This document shows positions 25,655 through 34,703 of a stretch of DNA of 64,000 bases, one piece after another; within the stretch, counting starts at the first letter, position 1, and each line of letters starts with the position of its first letter. The notes below the pieces were generated by a model that was not told the DNA's origin, searched no databases, and worked only from the letters and a program-made list of their open reading frames with translations. The DNA comes from Photorhabdus bodei (lineage in GTDB: Bacteria > Pseudomonadota > Gammaproteobacteria > Enterobacterales > Enterobacteriaceae), in NCBI RefSeq assembly GCF_003287735.1, contig NZ_NSCM01000003.1:1-64000 (forward strand), read 5' to 3'. A program made the translations under genes and the position numbers.

Positions 25655-27793
25655 GTGAAAACTGTTGTGATAAAACGGGATGGTCGCCAAGTACCATTTG
25701 ATGAAACACGTATCAGAGATGCCGTAAAACGGGCCACTTCTGCCGTTGACATGACGGATGATGAGTATTGTATCCAAGTTGCATCCACAGTAACGCAATC
25801 AACGGCTAACTACAGGCAAGTTGATGTACAAGATATTCAGAACGCAATAGAAAAGCAATTGATAGCAGACAACCGTAAGCACCTTGCCCATCGCTATATT
25901 CAATATCGTCACGACAGAGATACTGTCCGAGAATTACATAGCCGACTTAATCAAGAAATCCGTGGCTTAGTTGAACAGAGTAACGTTTCCCTGCTCAATG
26001 AGAACGCCAATAAAGACAGCAAAGTGATTCCAACTCAACGGGATCTGCTGGCCGGGATTGTTGCTAAAAATTATGCCAAACAATATATTCTGCCGCGTAA
26101 TGTGGTATTGGCTCACGAAAGAGGCGAAATCCATTATCATGATCTCGATTATTCTCCCTTTTTCCCAATGTTTAACTGTATGCTAATCGACCTAAAAGGC
26201 ATGCTAACCAGTGGGTTCAAAATGGGTAATGCCGAAATAGAACCACCAAAATCCATTTCAACCGCAACAGCGGTAACGGCTCAAATTATCGCTCAGGTTG
26301 CCAGCCATATTTATGGCGGTACCACCATCAATCGTATAGATGAAGTATTGGCCCCCTTCGTTAAAGCCAGCTATGAAAAACACTTGGCGATTGCCGAAGA
26401 GTGGGATATCGCCAATAAAAAATCTTATGCCGAAGTACGAACAGAAAAAGAGTGTTATGACGCTTTTCAATCACTGGAATATGAAGTTAATACACTGCAT
26501 ACCGCCAACGGGCAAACTCCTTTTGTCACTTTTGGCTTTGGTCTGGGTACATCAAAAGAATCCCGTCTAATCCAACAATCTATTCTGTGTAACCGCATTG
26601 CTGGTTTGGGTAAGAACCACAAAACAGCGGTGTTCCCCAAACTGGTATTTGCTATCCGTGATGGCCTAAATCACAAACTCGGTGATCCTAACTACGATAT
26701 CAAGCAACTGGCTCTCAAATGTGCCAGTAAGCGAATGTACCCAGATATTCTTAACTATGATCAAGTGGTTAAGGTCACCGGCTCTTTTAAAACCCCGATG
26801 GGTTGCCGCAGTTTCCTCGGTGTTTATGAGGAAAAGGGGGAACAAATTCATGAAGGACGCAATAACTTAGGGGTTATCAGTTTGAACCTGCCTCGGATAG
26901 CTATCGAAGCCAAAGGAGATGAAAAACATTTCTGGCAATTACTAGACAAACGTCTGGCACTGGCAAAGCAAGCACTAATGACCCGTATTACCCGCTTGGA
27001 AAGTGTCAAAGCACGAGTTGCACCAATCCTTTATATAGAAGGTGCCTGCGGGGTTCGCTTGAAAGCCGATGATAATATCGCTGAAATCTTCAAGCATGGC
27101 CGGGCTTCTATCTCCCTAGGCTATATTGGTATTCATGAGACCATTAACGCATTGTACGGCAATCAAGTTCATCTATTTGATGATCAACAATTACGTGTAA
27201 AAGCACTCTCAATTGTTGATCATCTGCGAAAAGCCACTGATCAATGGAAAAAAGAGACAGGTTACGGTTTCAGTTTGTACAGCACACCAAGTGAAAATCT
27301 ATGTGACCGTTTCTGCCGCCTTGACACCGCTGAGTTTGGAGTGATTGAAGGAGTGACAAACAAAGGTTATTACACCAACAGCTTCCATCTTGACGTTGAA
27401 AAGAAGGTCAATCCTTATGACAAATTGGATTTTGAAGCCCCTTATCCACCACTAACAAATGGCGGTTTTATCTGTTACGGCGAATATCCTAATTTGCAAC
27501 ATAATCTAAAAGCACTGGAAGATGTCTGGGATTACAGCTACTCACGTGTCCCTTATTACGGTACCAATACCCCCATCGACGAATGCTATGACTGTGGATT
27601 CACCGGTGAATTCTCCTGTACCAGTAAAGGGTTTACCTGTCCACGTTGTGGCAATCATGAACCTTCCAGAGTATCAGTCATCCGCCGAGTCTGTGGTTAT
27701 CTGGGAAGCCCCGATGCCCGCCCATTCAATGCAGGCAAACAGGAAGAAGTGAAACGCAGAGTAAAACATCTGACAAATGGGCAATTAGGCTAA
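25655..27793 (+). CDS. nrdD: Anaerobic ribonucleoside-triphosphate reductase
   Basis: The 712-residue class III reductase makes deoxyribonucleotides without oxygen. It has an N-terminal ATP-cone (about 1-95), the barrel with active-site Cys residues, a C-terminal zinc site (CYDCG...CPRCG) and the glycyl-radical loop RVCGYLG with the radical Gly at about residue 681. The GTG at 25655 was chosen because AAGGAG lies 7 bases upstream and the conserved VIKRDG follows; the frame extends 36 bases further without a signal. It is followed by its activase, and NrdR boxes precede it. Confidence 0.96.
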   Translation: MKTVVIKRDGRQVPFDETRIRDAVKRATSAVDMTDDEYCIQVASTVTQSTANYRQVDVQDIQNAIEKQLIADNRKHLAHRYIQYRHDRDTVRELHSRLNQEIRGLVEQSNVSLLNENANKDSKVIPTQRDLLAGIVAKNYAKQYILPRNVVLAHERGEIHYHDLDYSPFFPMFNCMLIDLKGMLTSGFKMGNAEIEPPKSISTATAVTAQIIAQVASHIYGGTTINRIDEVLAPFVKASYEKHLAIAEEWDIANKKSYAEVRTEKECYDAFQSLEYEVNTLHTANGQTPFVTFGFGLGTSKESRLIQQSILCNRIAGLGKNHKTAVFPKLVFAIRDGLNHKLGDPNYDIKQLALKCASKRMYPDILNYDQVVKVTGSFKTPMGCRSFLGVYEEKGEQIHEGRNNLGVISLNLPRIAIEAKGDEKHFWQLLDKRLALAKQALMTRITRLESVKARVAPILYIEGACGVRLKADDNIAEIFKHGRASISLGYIGIHETINALYGNQVHLFDDQQLRVKALSIVDHLRKATDQWKKETGYGFSLYSTPSENLCDRFCRLDTAEFGVIEGVTNKGYYTNSFHLDVEKKVNPYDKLDFEAPYPPLTNGGFICYGEYPNLQHNLKALEDVWDYSYSRVPYYGTNTPIDECYDCGFTGEFSCTSKGFTCPRCGNHEPSRVSVIRRVCGYLGSPDARPFNAGKQEEVKRRVKHLTNGQLG

Positions 27794-27812
27794 TTTAAGG
27801 CAGGCTGACAAC

Positions 27813-28277
27813 GTGAATTACCACCAATACTACTCTGTTGATGTGGTCAACGGCCCCGGAACCCGCTGCACACTATTTGTCGCGGGGTGCGAACATCAAT
27901 GCCCCGGTTGTTATAACAAAAGTACCTGGCGGGTGAACTCCGGCCAACCATTTACGCAGAAAATGGAAGACCGTGTAATTTTTGATTTACAGGACAAACG
28001 CATTAAACGACAAGGACTATCTTTATCTGGTGGCGATCCCCTACATCCACACAACACATCCGCAATCCTGAAATTGGTAAAACGGGTTAAAGCAGAGTGC
28101 CCAGACAAGGACATTTGGCTTTGGACGGGTTATCGGCTAAAAGAACTTAGCGAAATTCAACGGGAAATTACCAGCTATATTAATGTGCTAGTGGATGGCA
28201 AGTTTATACAAGATCTTTATGAACCCGGTTTACTATGGCGTGGTAGCTATAACCAGATTATTCATAGATTAAGATAA
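27813..28277 (+). CDS. nrdG: Anaerobic ribonucleotide reductase activating enzyme
   Basis: The 154-residue radical-SAM enzyme contains CEHQCPGC, the CxxxCxxC cluster motif, and LSGGDPL, the glycine-rich SAM-binding strand. It abstracts hydrogen from the NrdD glycine to create the radical. The start is a GTG about 20 bases after nrdD, so both come from the NrdR-controlled promoter. It converges with yhbP, leaving 2 bases between the stops. Confidence 0.96.
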   Translation: MNYHQYYSVDVVNGPGTRCTLFVAGCEHQCPGCYNKSTWRVNSGQPFTQKMEDRVIFDLQDKRIKRQGLSLSGGDPLHPHNTSAILKLVKRVKAECPDKDIWLWTGYRLKELSEIQREITSYINVLVDGKFIQDLYEPGLLWRGSYNQIIHRLR

Positions 28278-28279
28278 TT

Positions 28280-28711
28280 TTATCGCTGCCAGCAGATTTT
28301 TTTACCAAATCCAAGCGTATTATCAGTCATCTTTATTTCATTGAGATTCAGTTGCCAAATAGGTGTTTTAACAGCAATTGCCACAGGAAAACGACGGCAA
28401 TAACGTGCTCTGGCCGCTTTATCTTTTTCACCCTCAAGACGAATGACTTCTCCTTTGAACTGAATACCTTTTATCTGTGCAATATTACGAATCTGCCCGG
28501 CAATAGTACCTGCAACCTGCGGGTTTACCTGCATCATTTCACCGTGGCGAGTATGACGTTCAGTCATAAACCAGAAAGCAATCTCAGCGGCATTGAAAAC
28601 ATAGAAGCAATTTGCACACCAAATATCATCACCGGTTGCTGTACAAAGCGTTAGGACATGCTGTCTTGCGAGGTATCTGTGGATAATCTGAAAGTTTTCA
28701 GTGGCGCTCAC
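28280..28711 (-). CDS. yhbP: YhbP family protein (UPF0306, flavin-reductase-like split barrel)
   Basis: The 143-residue protein matches YhbP along its length: [44 protein letters not shown] and [10 protein letters not shown] at the end. The fold is related to pyridoxamine 5'-phosphate oxidase and flavin-binding barrels, but the cellular role is not established. It belongs to the yhb gene group near pnp/deaD in E. coli and has been rearranged next to nrdG here. Confidence 0.9.
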   Translation of the reverse strand: MSATENFQIIHRYLARQHVLTLCTATGDDIWCANCFYVFNAAEIAFWFMTERHTRHGEMMQVNPQVAGTIAGQIRNIAQIKGIQFKGEVIRLEGEKDKAARARYCRRFPVAIAVKTPIWQLNLNEIKMTDNTLGFGKKICWQR

Positions 28712-28823
28712 ATTCTCTCCAATATCTGCCTAGAAGCCCAGAACCACGCCGGGATAAACATCATCCTACGGCGTGTTCTGATATCTCCTGACAGGGACAG
28801 GGTTCAGTATGCTCTACTATAAA

Positions 28824-29075
28824 TTAGTTATAGATCTCAGCAACACCTGATAATTGATTCTTACCGCTGGCAGAGATAATGCGGAAAGAAGATGCGCCTG
28901 CTTTGTCAGCTTTTTTGGACAATTCGGTACTTAGGGTTTCCAAAGTATCAGCCCCCGTTACAGAAACTACACCAATTTTAGGGGAAGAAGAAGTTTGAAC
29001 TTCTGTTGCCGCCATACTACCAAAAGAGATAGCACTTAAAGCTAAAGCAACAGCGATATATTTTACGTTTTTCAT
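28824..29075 (-). CDS. BhsA/McbA/YhcN-type periplasmic stress protein (DUF1471)
   Basis: The 83-residue precursor has a Sec signal peptide (MKNVKYIAVALALSAISFGS, then MAA) and a single YdgH/BhsA domain: IGVVSVTGADTLETLSTELS, KADKAGASSFRIISA, LSGVAEIYN. Members are small periplasmic or outer-membrane-linked proteins induced by stress or biofilm growth. The start at 29075 has AAGGATC upstream. Several paralogues exist in enterobacteria, so no specific symbol is given. Confidence 0.85.
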   Translation of the reverse strand: MKNVKYIAVALALSAISFGSMAATEVQTSSSPKIGVVSVTGADTLETLSTELSKKADKAGASSFRIISASGKNQLSGVAEIYN

Positions 29076-29349
29076 ATTATGATCCTTGATCAATTTTTAG
29101 TGGAATGAGTTACTCTCTGTGATGTGGATCATAGTATGCTCTAAAGGCCGGAATAAAAATTAGCAATTATTGCTATTTTATTTCAATTTTTTTGAACAAG
29201 CAATGCGACGTATAGCAAATTGATATGTAACAGGTTTTATAAAACTGTTATATTGTAATAACTTAAACTAAATTATTCAGAAAAATGATATAGAAAAACG
29301 TTCGAGTAAAATATAAATATCAAAAATAGAAAATTTAGAAAAAAATTAT

Positions 29350-29664
29350 ATGACTGAAAATCAATGGGTTCTTTACTTACTGAAAACAAAATCAGGAATG
29401 CTTTATACCGGGATAACAACAAATATTCACCGACGTTTTGCACAACATAAAAACGGGAAAGGAGCCAAATCACTGAGGGGGAAAGGACCGTTACAGCTAG
29501 TTTTCAGTAGTCATGCCGGAGACCGCTCCAATGCCTCACAGCTGGAATATCAAGTAAAACAATTAAGTAAACAGCAAAAAGAGAGGCTGGTTATTTGCCA
29601 GCCCGTCTGTATAGCAGAATATTTAGCATCAATTAAAAACGGTCAAAGTGTGGGGAGTAAGTAA
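29350..29664 (+). CDS. yhbQ: GIY-YIG nuclease-superfamily protein YhbQ
   Basis: The 104-residue protein is a stand-alone GIY-YIG domain: [19 protein letters not shown] (variant GIY-YIG strands), [20 protein letters not shown] with the conserved Arg, and the Glu in [11 protein letters not shown]. The family is UPF0213/YhbQ, associated with DNA-end processing in some studies; the role is not firm. Its 3' end overlaps the 3' end of the convergent yhbS by about 30 bases. Confidence 0.9.
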   Translation: MTENQWVLYLLKTKSGMLYTGITTNIHRRFAQHKNGKGAKSLRGKGPLQLVFSSHAGDRSNASQLEYQVKQLSKQQKERLVICQPVCIAEYLASIKNGQSVGSK

Positions 29665-30136
29665 CCAACCCCTTATGGTCAGCCAAAGAACTATCAGCTA
29701 ATTCATATACCTGAAAATAAGATTCACACGTTGGCCACTGGCAATGCAACTGATGCTCACTGGCAAGCGTAAAACCAAACCGGCGATAGTAGTGTGGATC
29801 ACCTAAAACCACGACGACACCATAACCAAATTCATTCAGGCTATCCAAACCTTCATACACCAGCTTTTCACCAATCCCCTGCCGACGATATTCTTCAGCA
29901 ACCGCTAACGGCGCCAGACCAACCCATTGGTGATCTTCACCATTAATATCCACCGGACTAAAAGCCACGTAACTGATTACCTGGCCTTCGTCATCAGTAG
30001 CAACCACCCCTAACGTCAATAATCCATCTTCCCGCAATTGTTGGACCAATTCCGCTTCTGCCGGGGTATCAAAAGATTTCCGTAATAACTGATCTATTCC
30101 CGCTGCATCTACAGGAATTTCTACTCTGATCAACAT
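29633..30136 (-). CDS. yhbS: GNAT family N-acetyltransferase YhbS
   Basis: The 167-residue protein has a complete GNAT fold: LVQQLREDG, the acetyl-CoA loop [16 protein letters not shown] (Q/RxxGxG/A) and YYRRFGF near the end. It matches E. coli YhbS in length. The start at 30136 begins with MLIRVEIP; a frame extension upstream runs into the yhbT remnant. The gene overlaps that remnant by a few bases, as intact yhbS and yhbT do. Confidence 0.88.
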   Translation of the reverse strand: MLIRVEIPVDAAGIDQLLRKSFDTPAEAELVQQLREDGLLTLGVVATDDEGQVISYVAFSPVDINGEDHQWVGLAPLAVAEEYRRQGIGEKLVYEGLDSLNEFGYGVVVVLGDPHYYRRFGFTLASEHQLHCQWPTCESYFQVYELADSSLADHKGLVTYSPHFDRF

Positions 30137-30426
30137 GATAATCGCGCAAGATCGTGCTGATCCACGCCCTCCGGCAAACTCGCTTCTATACACTCAGCCA
30201 ATTGGAACAAACCCGCACAAAGAACAGCAAGCATGAACTTCAACGCTATCGTATCTACCAAATTTTTAACACACAACCCTAATTCTGTACGAATAACTAT
30301 TAGAACCAGATAATTGGCTTCGTCGCTGAAACTAACCTCTTCCTGCTTATACTGGTTGACAACTAAATGACTATCACGGACAGTAATAAACCAGTGCAGA
30401 GTAAGATTGTGGATTTTTCCTAACAC
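30130..30426 (-). pseudogene. yhbT: Degenerate yhbT (SCP2 sterol-binding-domain protein)
   Basis: The frame codes for 98 residues instead of about 170. Two blocks match YhbT: a middle part (LTLHWFITVRDSHLVVNQ, VSFSDEANYLVLI) and a C-terminal part (TELGLCVKNLVDTIAL, LAECIEASLPEGV). The N-terminal 50 or so residues and a stretch between the blocks, about 12-15 residues, are missing. This looks like a deletion remnant. E. coli YhbT works with YhbU/YhbV in ubiquinone biosynthesis, and neither partner is present here. Confidence 0.65.
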
Positions 30427-30656
30427 AGCTCAGACTCCTTACTTGATAAAGTAACGTAGCTATCTAGCCAAAATATATCGGCATTCGCCCGATCCTACAT
30501 CAAGAATCCAATACAGACCTAACTGTAAATTTTACCTTTTAACTATTAGGGTAATATCTGACTATAAACTGCGCTAAATCAAAACATCCCATCACTAATT
30601 CAATTACAATTACTAATCATTTATTACTTTATTCCGGTATTTTATATGTAGTAACT

Positions 30657-30962
30657 TTGCCCCCACAAAAAATTTATTTACGGAACAAAGTTGTCGTCGA
30701 TAACGGAGAAGAACTTATCTATATCTGTCTGAAATATGATATTAAAGCCCATGACTCCTTAATCCAAATGGAAACAAAAGCATCTCATAAACATACAGTT
30801 ATAGAAAAAAATGTAAACATAAGTTGCATGCTGAAATTAAAATTTACACATACTGATTATAGCCGATTGCAAACTTTTGGCTTAATGTATGGCATCAGTC
30901 CATACGTATTTCTTAAATTATTGAGAGAGATAATGCTAAAAAGCACGCATCGGATTTATTAA
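30657..30962 (+). CDS. Unknown small protein before the lipid-type operon
   Basis: An open frame of 101 codons with a TTG start; shorter forms start at internal ATGs. The C-terminal half (LKLKFTHTDYSRLQTFGLMY, GISPYVFLKLLREIML) has a strand-helix-helix look reminiscent of ribbon-helix-helix DNA-binding proteins, but the match is weak. It is Lys-rich and AT-rich and lies 85 bases before the UbiA-like gene in the same direction. It could be a regulator of the following operon or a non-functional ORF. I do not recognise the family. Confidence 0.4.
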   Translation: MPPQKIYLRNKVVVDNGEELIYICLKYDIKAHDSLIQMETKASHKHTVIEKNVNISCMLKLKFTHTDYSRLQTFGLMYGISPYVFLKLLREIMLKSTHRIY

Positions 30963-31047
30963 GATTTGCTTCTGGATTGATTATCCTTGGGCTGAATTGT
31001 CACAAACGTATATAGTTTAATCCTTATACAATAAATAGGAACGGTGT

Positions 31048-31992
31048 ATGGAAAGCCAAGATGTTTATTCAAAATTCATTGGTAAGAGGATAAAGCTATG
31101 GATGGATGAGCGTTTCCCGCTACAAAATGCGCCGCTTTTCTTTATCTTTTATATCATCAGCTATTCCGTAGCTTTTTATTCAATAGGGGAAAAGCCAGTT
31201 TTGTCATGGGAGATCCTTCTCGGTTGCCTGATGTCCTTCTCCTATTTTTTACTATTACGGATATTCGATGAGCATAAAGATTACCAACTGGATTGTGAAC
31301 ATCATCCACAACGGATTTTACAACGCGGTATTATTACGCTGAAAAATCTACGGGTACTTGGTATCTGTTGTATCGCATTACAATTAGGTGGAAGTCTATT
31401 TCTAGATCGGGGAATTGGCTCAGTTACTTTTGCCTGGCTGTTAGTCTTTATCTGGACCTGTCTTATGGGGAAAGAATTCTTTATCGGTGAATGGCTAAAC
31501 CAACACCTTACTTGGTACGCCATTTCCCATATGCTGGTAATGCCTCTCATTATCTGGTGGTTAGGCAATATCGCCAGTCCTAACCTCACATTCACTTTTC
31601 CAATATGGGTTTTAATGGGGTTGTGCTTCTTTTCTGGATTCAGTTTTGAAATTACACGCAAGTGCAAAGGCCCAGATGAAGAACGTCTGGAAATACCGAC
31701 CTATTCATCTATTTTCGGCAGAAAAGGAGCCGTTGCTATTATCGCGGCATTGCTCACTGTAATGTTGGCGTTACAGATTTGGCTAATCAATATCACCACT
31801 GATGGTATAGCGTTATGGGCGTTAATTATCTTGGTCGTTTGTTATGTGTTGTGTCTATGGCAATTAGGCAAATTCCTCTATGGCCCCACCATCAAGAATC
31901 GCAAACGCGATGAAGCTGTCGTGGGAATATTCATGGTGCTAGGTTATTCAGTTTGCACTGCTAGCATCTTAATAAAGCTTGGGTTTGCTTAG
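31048..31992 (+). CDS. UbiA-superfamily prenyltransferase-like membrane protein
   Basis: The 314-residue protein has about eight or nine membrane helices and the two acidic loops of UbiA intramembrane prenyltransferases: RIFDEHKDYQLD at residues 71-82 and FEITRKCKGPDEE around 207-219. These loops bind the prenyl diphosphate through Mg. UbiA members attach isoprenoid chains to aromatic rings, haem or, in archaea, to glycerol-phosphate lipids. The divergence from UbiA, MenA and CyoE argues for a specialised acceptor. It opens the operon and is followed after 20 bases by the HMG-CoA-reductase fusion. Confidence 0.75.
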   Translation: MESQDVYSKFIGKRIKLWMDERFPLQNAPLFFIFYIISYSVAFYSIGEKPVLSWEILLGCLMSFSYFLLLRIFDEHKDYQLDCEHHPQRILQRGIITLKNLRVLGICCIALQLGGSLFLDRGIGSVTFAWLLVFIWTCLMGKEFFIGEWLNQHLTWYAISHMLVMPLIIWWLGNIASPNLTFTFPIWVLMGLCFFSGFSFEITRKCKGPDEERLEIPTYSSIFGRKGAVAIIAALLTVMLALQIWLINITTDGIALWALIILVVCYVLCLWQLGKFLYGPTIKNRKRDEAVVGIFMVLGYSVCTASILIKLGFA

Positions 31993-32012
31993 GCATTAAA
32001 GGAAATATAGTT

Positions 32013-34538
32013 ATGTTGCAAAAGAATATCCAATCATATGTAAGTGATGCATCAGATAATACCACTGATCACATAGAAAACTGTGCGCGAGGTTCTATTC
32101 TAGAATTGTCACGTGACATATTCAGCATCAAAAAACACCAAGAAGCATCTGCCGTCCGTACAGATACAACCCAAGTAAAACTATTGCCCCGCCGCCACCT
32201 CTACACCTACACCGAGGAAGCGCGACAAAAGCGTCTGGATTATTTGGCAAAACATACCGGGCATGCATTGGAACACGTGGCAGATACTCATCTGGATGCG
32301 ACCAAACTGACAAAAACCATTGAGGGATTTATTGGTTCAATAGAAATCCCTGTGGGGATCGCCGGCCCTCTCTTGATAAAGGGGCAATACGCTCAAGGGG
32401 TATATTACGCTCCACTTGCTACCACAGAGGGCGCTTTGATTGCTTCGGTATCCCGTGGTTCTTCCGTTATTACGCAATCAGGGGGGACGACCGCGCGTGT
32501 ACTCGGTCAACGCATGATACGAGCCCCTCGTTTTGAATTTCATAGCGTCTCGCATAGCATTATGTTCAGTGATTGGATCAAAGAACATATCAGCGAATTA
32601 CGGTATGAAATAGGACGCCATTCCAAACATGCGCAATTGTTGGAAATAAATCCACATATCATCGGTCGCAGCGTCCATTTGCAATTTATCTACAATACAG
32701 CCGCTGCGGCAGGTCAAAACATGACCACCATTTGCACTTGGTATGCATGTCAATGGATCCAACAACAATTAGCCAAAATGGCGTTTATACCTCTACGTCA
32801 CTTTATGATCGATGGTAATACATCTAGTGATAAAAAGGTGTCTTATCAACCTTTCATCGAAGGTCGTGGAACTCGTGTAGTGGCTGAGGTTTATTTAGAT
32901 GCTGAATCCTGTCAGCAAATCTTGCGAGTCACACCACAACAACTTGTCACGGCTTATCATCATGTCTGCGAAGGAGCTATTGCCTCAGGGATGATCGGCA
33001 TGAATATTAATGCCGCAAATGTGATTGCCGGGATGTTTACCGCTCTAGGGCAGGATATTGCCTGTGTACATGAATCGTCAGTCGCCCACCTGCACATGAC
33101 ATTAACTGCCGATAACCGCGTCTATTGCAGTATTACACTGCCTTCTCTGATCATCGGTACTATCGGTGGCGGAACTTATTTACCACACCAACGTGAATGT
33201 CTGAACATGTTGGGCTGCACCGATGAAAATGGCACCGCCCGCCTGGCGGAGATCATCGCCAGCTATTGTCTGGCCCTTGATATTTCAACACTGTCAGCTA
33301 TTGCTGCGGATGAATTCGCTCAATCACATGAAAGACTTGGCCGCTATCGCCCTGTCACCACTAACAATATCACTGCACACACCCCACAGGAACTTGATCT
33401 CTCCTTCTTCCAGCAAGCAGATTTTAACCCTGTGTTACAAGGGGCCCATTTAACCACGATCAATCCTAAATTTTCTGGCGGTGATGAACACAGCATGCTG
33501 ACGCATCTGAGCTCGAATTATGCGGAACGTTTAATTGGCTTATTTCCTTTTTCCATGACGACATCCGCACAGCATAATTTACCCGTAATGCTGAAACTGA
33601 AACCTTTGGGGACAGAGGTCGTCGAGATGGTACTGGATATTGCCAAACACTGCTCTTCCGAGTTGTTTGCCGTTTTCCAAGATTTTGCACATCAGCTTGA
33701 ATTTAACCAAAGCCATAGCCGTGAGCTGGCTATTATGAATCAGCAAGATCCACGGTTGATGCGCTATATTCCAGTTGTCTATGGTGTAATTGAAAACGAA
33801 GCAACCGGAACTTATGCCCTGATTGAAGAATTGCTCCACGATATGGTGTTAATGAACAATATTAACCTGGAAACACCTTGGGAGCAGCGCCACCTTGAAA
33901 CCGCCATCCGAGGAGTAGCCGATATTCACTCTATCTGGTTGGGACGGGAAGAAGAGCTCACGTGGAAATTCTCGCAACTACAAATTCCGAATGCCGATAC
34001 GGTTTCACAGATGAAGCCCCTGTGGCAAAAACTGGGCAATTTTATCCACCAAACGTTCCCTGAGTTGTTCACTACCGAAGAACATAAAGATTTCCAGCAC
34101 TGGGTAGACAATGCCTCCACCTGGTGGAAAGAGATCGAACAGATGCCCAGGACATTGATCCACGGTGATTTCAACCCACGCAATATTGCCTTCCGACAAC
34201 AGGAAACCGGCTTACATTTATGCGCTTGGGATTGGGAATTGTCTACTTTGCATCTCCCCCAGCGCGACCTGGCAGAACTTCTGGCTTTTAGCTTAGACCC
34301 ACAAAGTGATGCAGATAAGGTGGCTTATTATATTGAACTACACCGGGTTGAACTTGAGCAAAAATCGGGGATCTCCCTCGATCCAATAATTTGGCATCGT
34401 GGCTATGAATTAGCGCTGCATGATTTATGGATGAGAAGGATTCCGTTTTATATGATGGCACACAATGTTGTTGGCTACCCATTTATGGAGCGCACAATGA
34501 AAACGCTCCGCTGGCTTATTTCATTAACACGGAATTAA
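32013..34538 (+). CDS. HMG-CoA reductase fused to an APH/choline-kinase-like kinase
   Basis: The 841-residue protein has two parts. Residues about 60-460 are a class-I-like HMG-CoA reductase with all four catalytic residues: Glu139 in TTEG, Lys274/275 in SDKK, Asp348 in GQD and His439 in SHERLGR, plus IPVGIAGPL and GTIGGGTYLPHQ. Residues about 520-830 are an aminoglycoside-phosphotransferase-type kinase with HGDFNPRN (Asp719, Asn724) and AWDWE (Asp740). The reductase would turn an acyl-CoA such as HMG-CoA into an alcohol and the kinase would phosphorylate it or another alcohol. Enterobacteria make isoprenoids by the MEP pathway, and no other mevalonate gene is seen here, so mevalonate may not be the real product. 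Confidence 0.85.
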   Translation: MLQKNIQSYVSDASDNTTDHIENCARGSILELSRDIFSIKKHQEASAVRTDTTQVKLLPRRHLYTYTEEARQKRLDYLAKHTGHALEHVADTHLDATKLTKTIEGFIGSIEIPVGIAGPLLIKGQYAQGVYYAPLATTEGALIASVSRGSSVITQSGGTTARVLGQRMIRAPRFEFHSVSHSIMFSDWIKEHISELRYEIGRHSKHAQLLEINPHIIGRSVHLQFIYNTAAAAGQNMTTICTWYACQWIQQQLAKMAFIPLRHFMIDGNTSSDKKVSYQPFIEGRGTRVVAEVYLDAESCQQILRVTPQQLVTAYHHVCEGAIASGMIGMNINAANVIAGMFTALGQDIACVHESSVAHLHMTLTADNRVYCSITLPSLIIGTIGGGTYLPHQRECLNMLGCTDENGTARLAEIIASYCLALDISTLSAIAADEFAQSHERLGRYRPVTTNNITAHTPQELDLSFFQQADFNPVLQGAHLTTINPKFSGGDEHSMLTHLSSNYAERLIGLFPFSMTTSAQHNLPVMLKLKPLGTEVVEMVLDIAKHCSSELFAVFQDFAHQLEFNQSHSRELAIMNQQDPRLMRYIPVVYGVIENEATGTYALIEELLHDMVLMNNINLETPWEQRHLETAIRGVADIHSIWLGREEELTWKFSQLQIPNADTVSQMKPLWQKLGNFIHQTFPELFTTEEHKDFQHWVDNASTWWKEIEQMPRTLIHGDFNPRNIAFRQQETGLHLCAWDWELSTLHLPQRDLAELLAFSLDPQSDADKVAYYIELHRVELEQKSGISLDPIIWHRGYELALHDLWMRRIPFYMMAHNVVGYPFMERTMKTLRWLISLTRN

Positions 34539-34703
34539 TAATCAACCGAATAAACTATTTAATTTACTCTTCCTCTAAAATAAGGGTGCAGCAATAGCTT
34601 GTAATACATTCATATCTTATTGATCTATTAACGCCAACAATATCACGTACAAATAAGAGCATGATGTAAGCAAGGTATACTATTGCTGTATTGGTGGAAC
34701 AAT

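Noticed and set aside
34676..34681. TATACT as a -10 box for a second promoter before the dikinase gene
   Set aside because: No suitable -35 element at the right distance, so I did not call an internal promoter.
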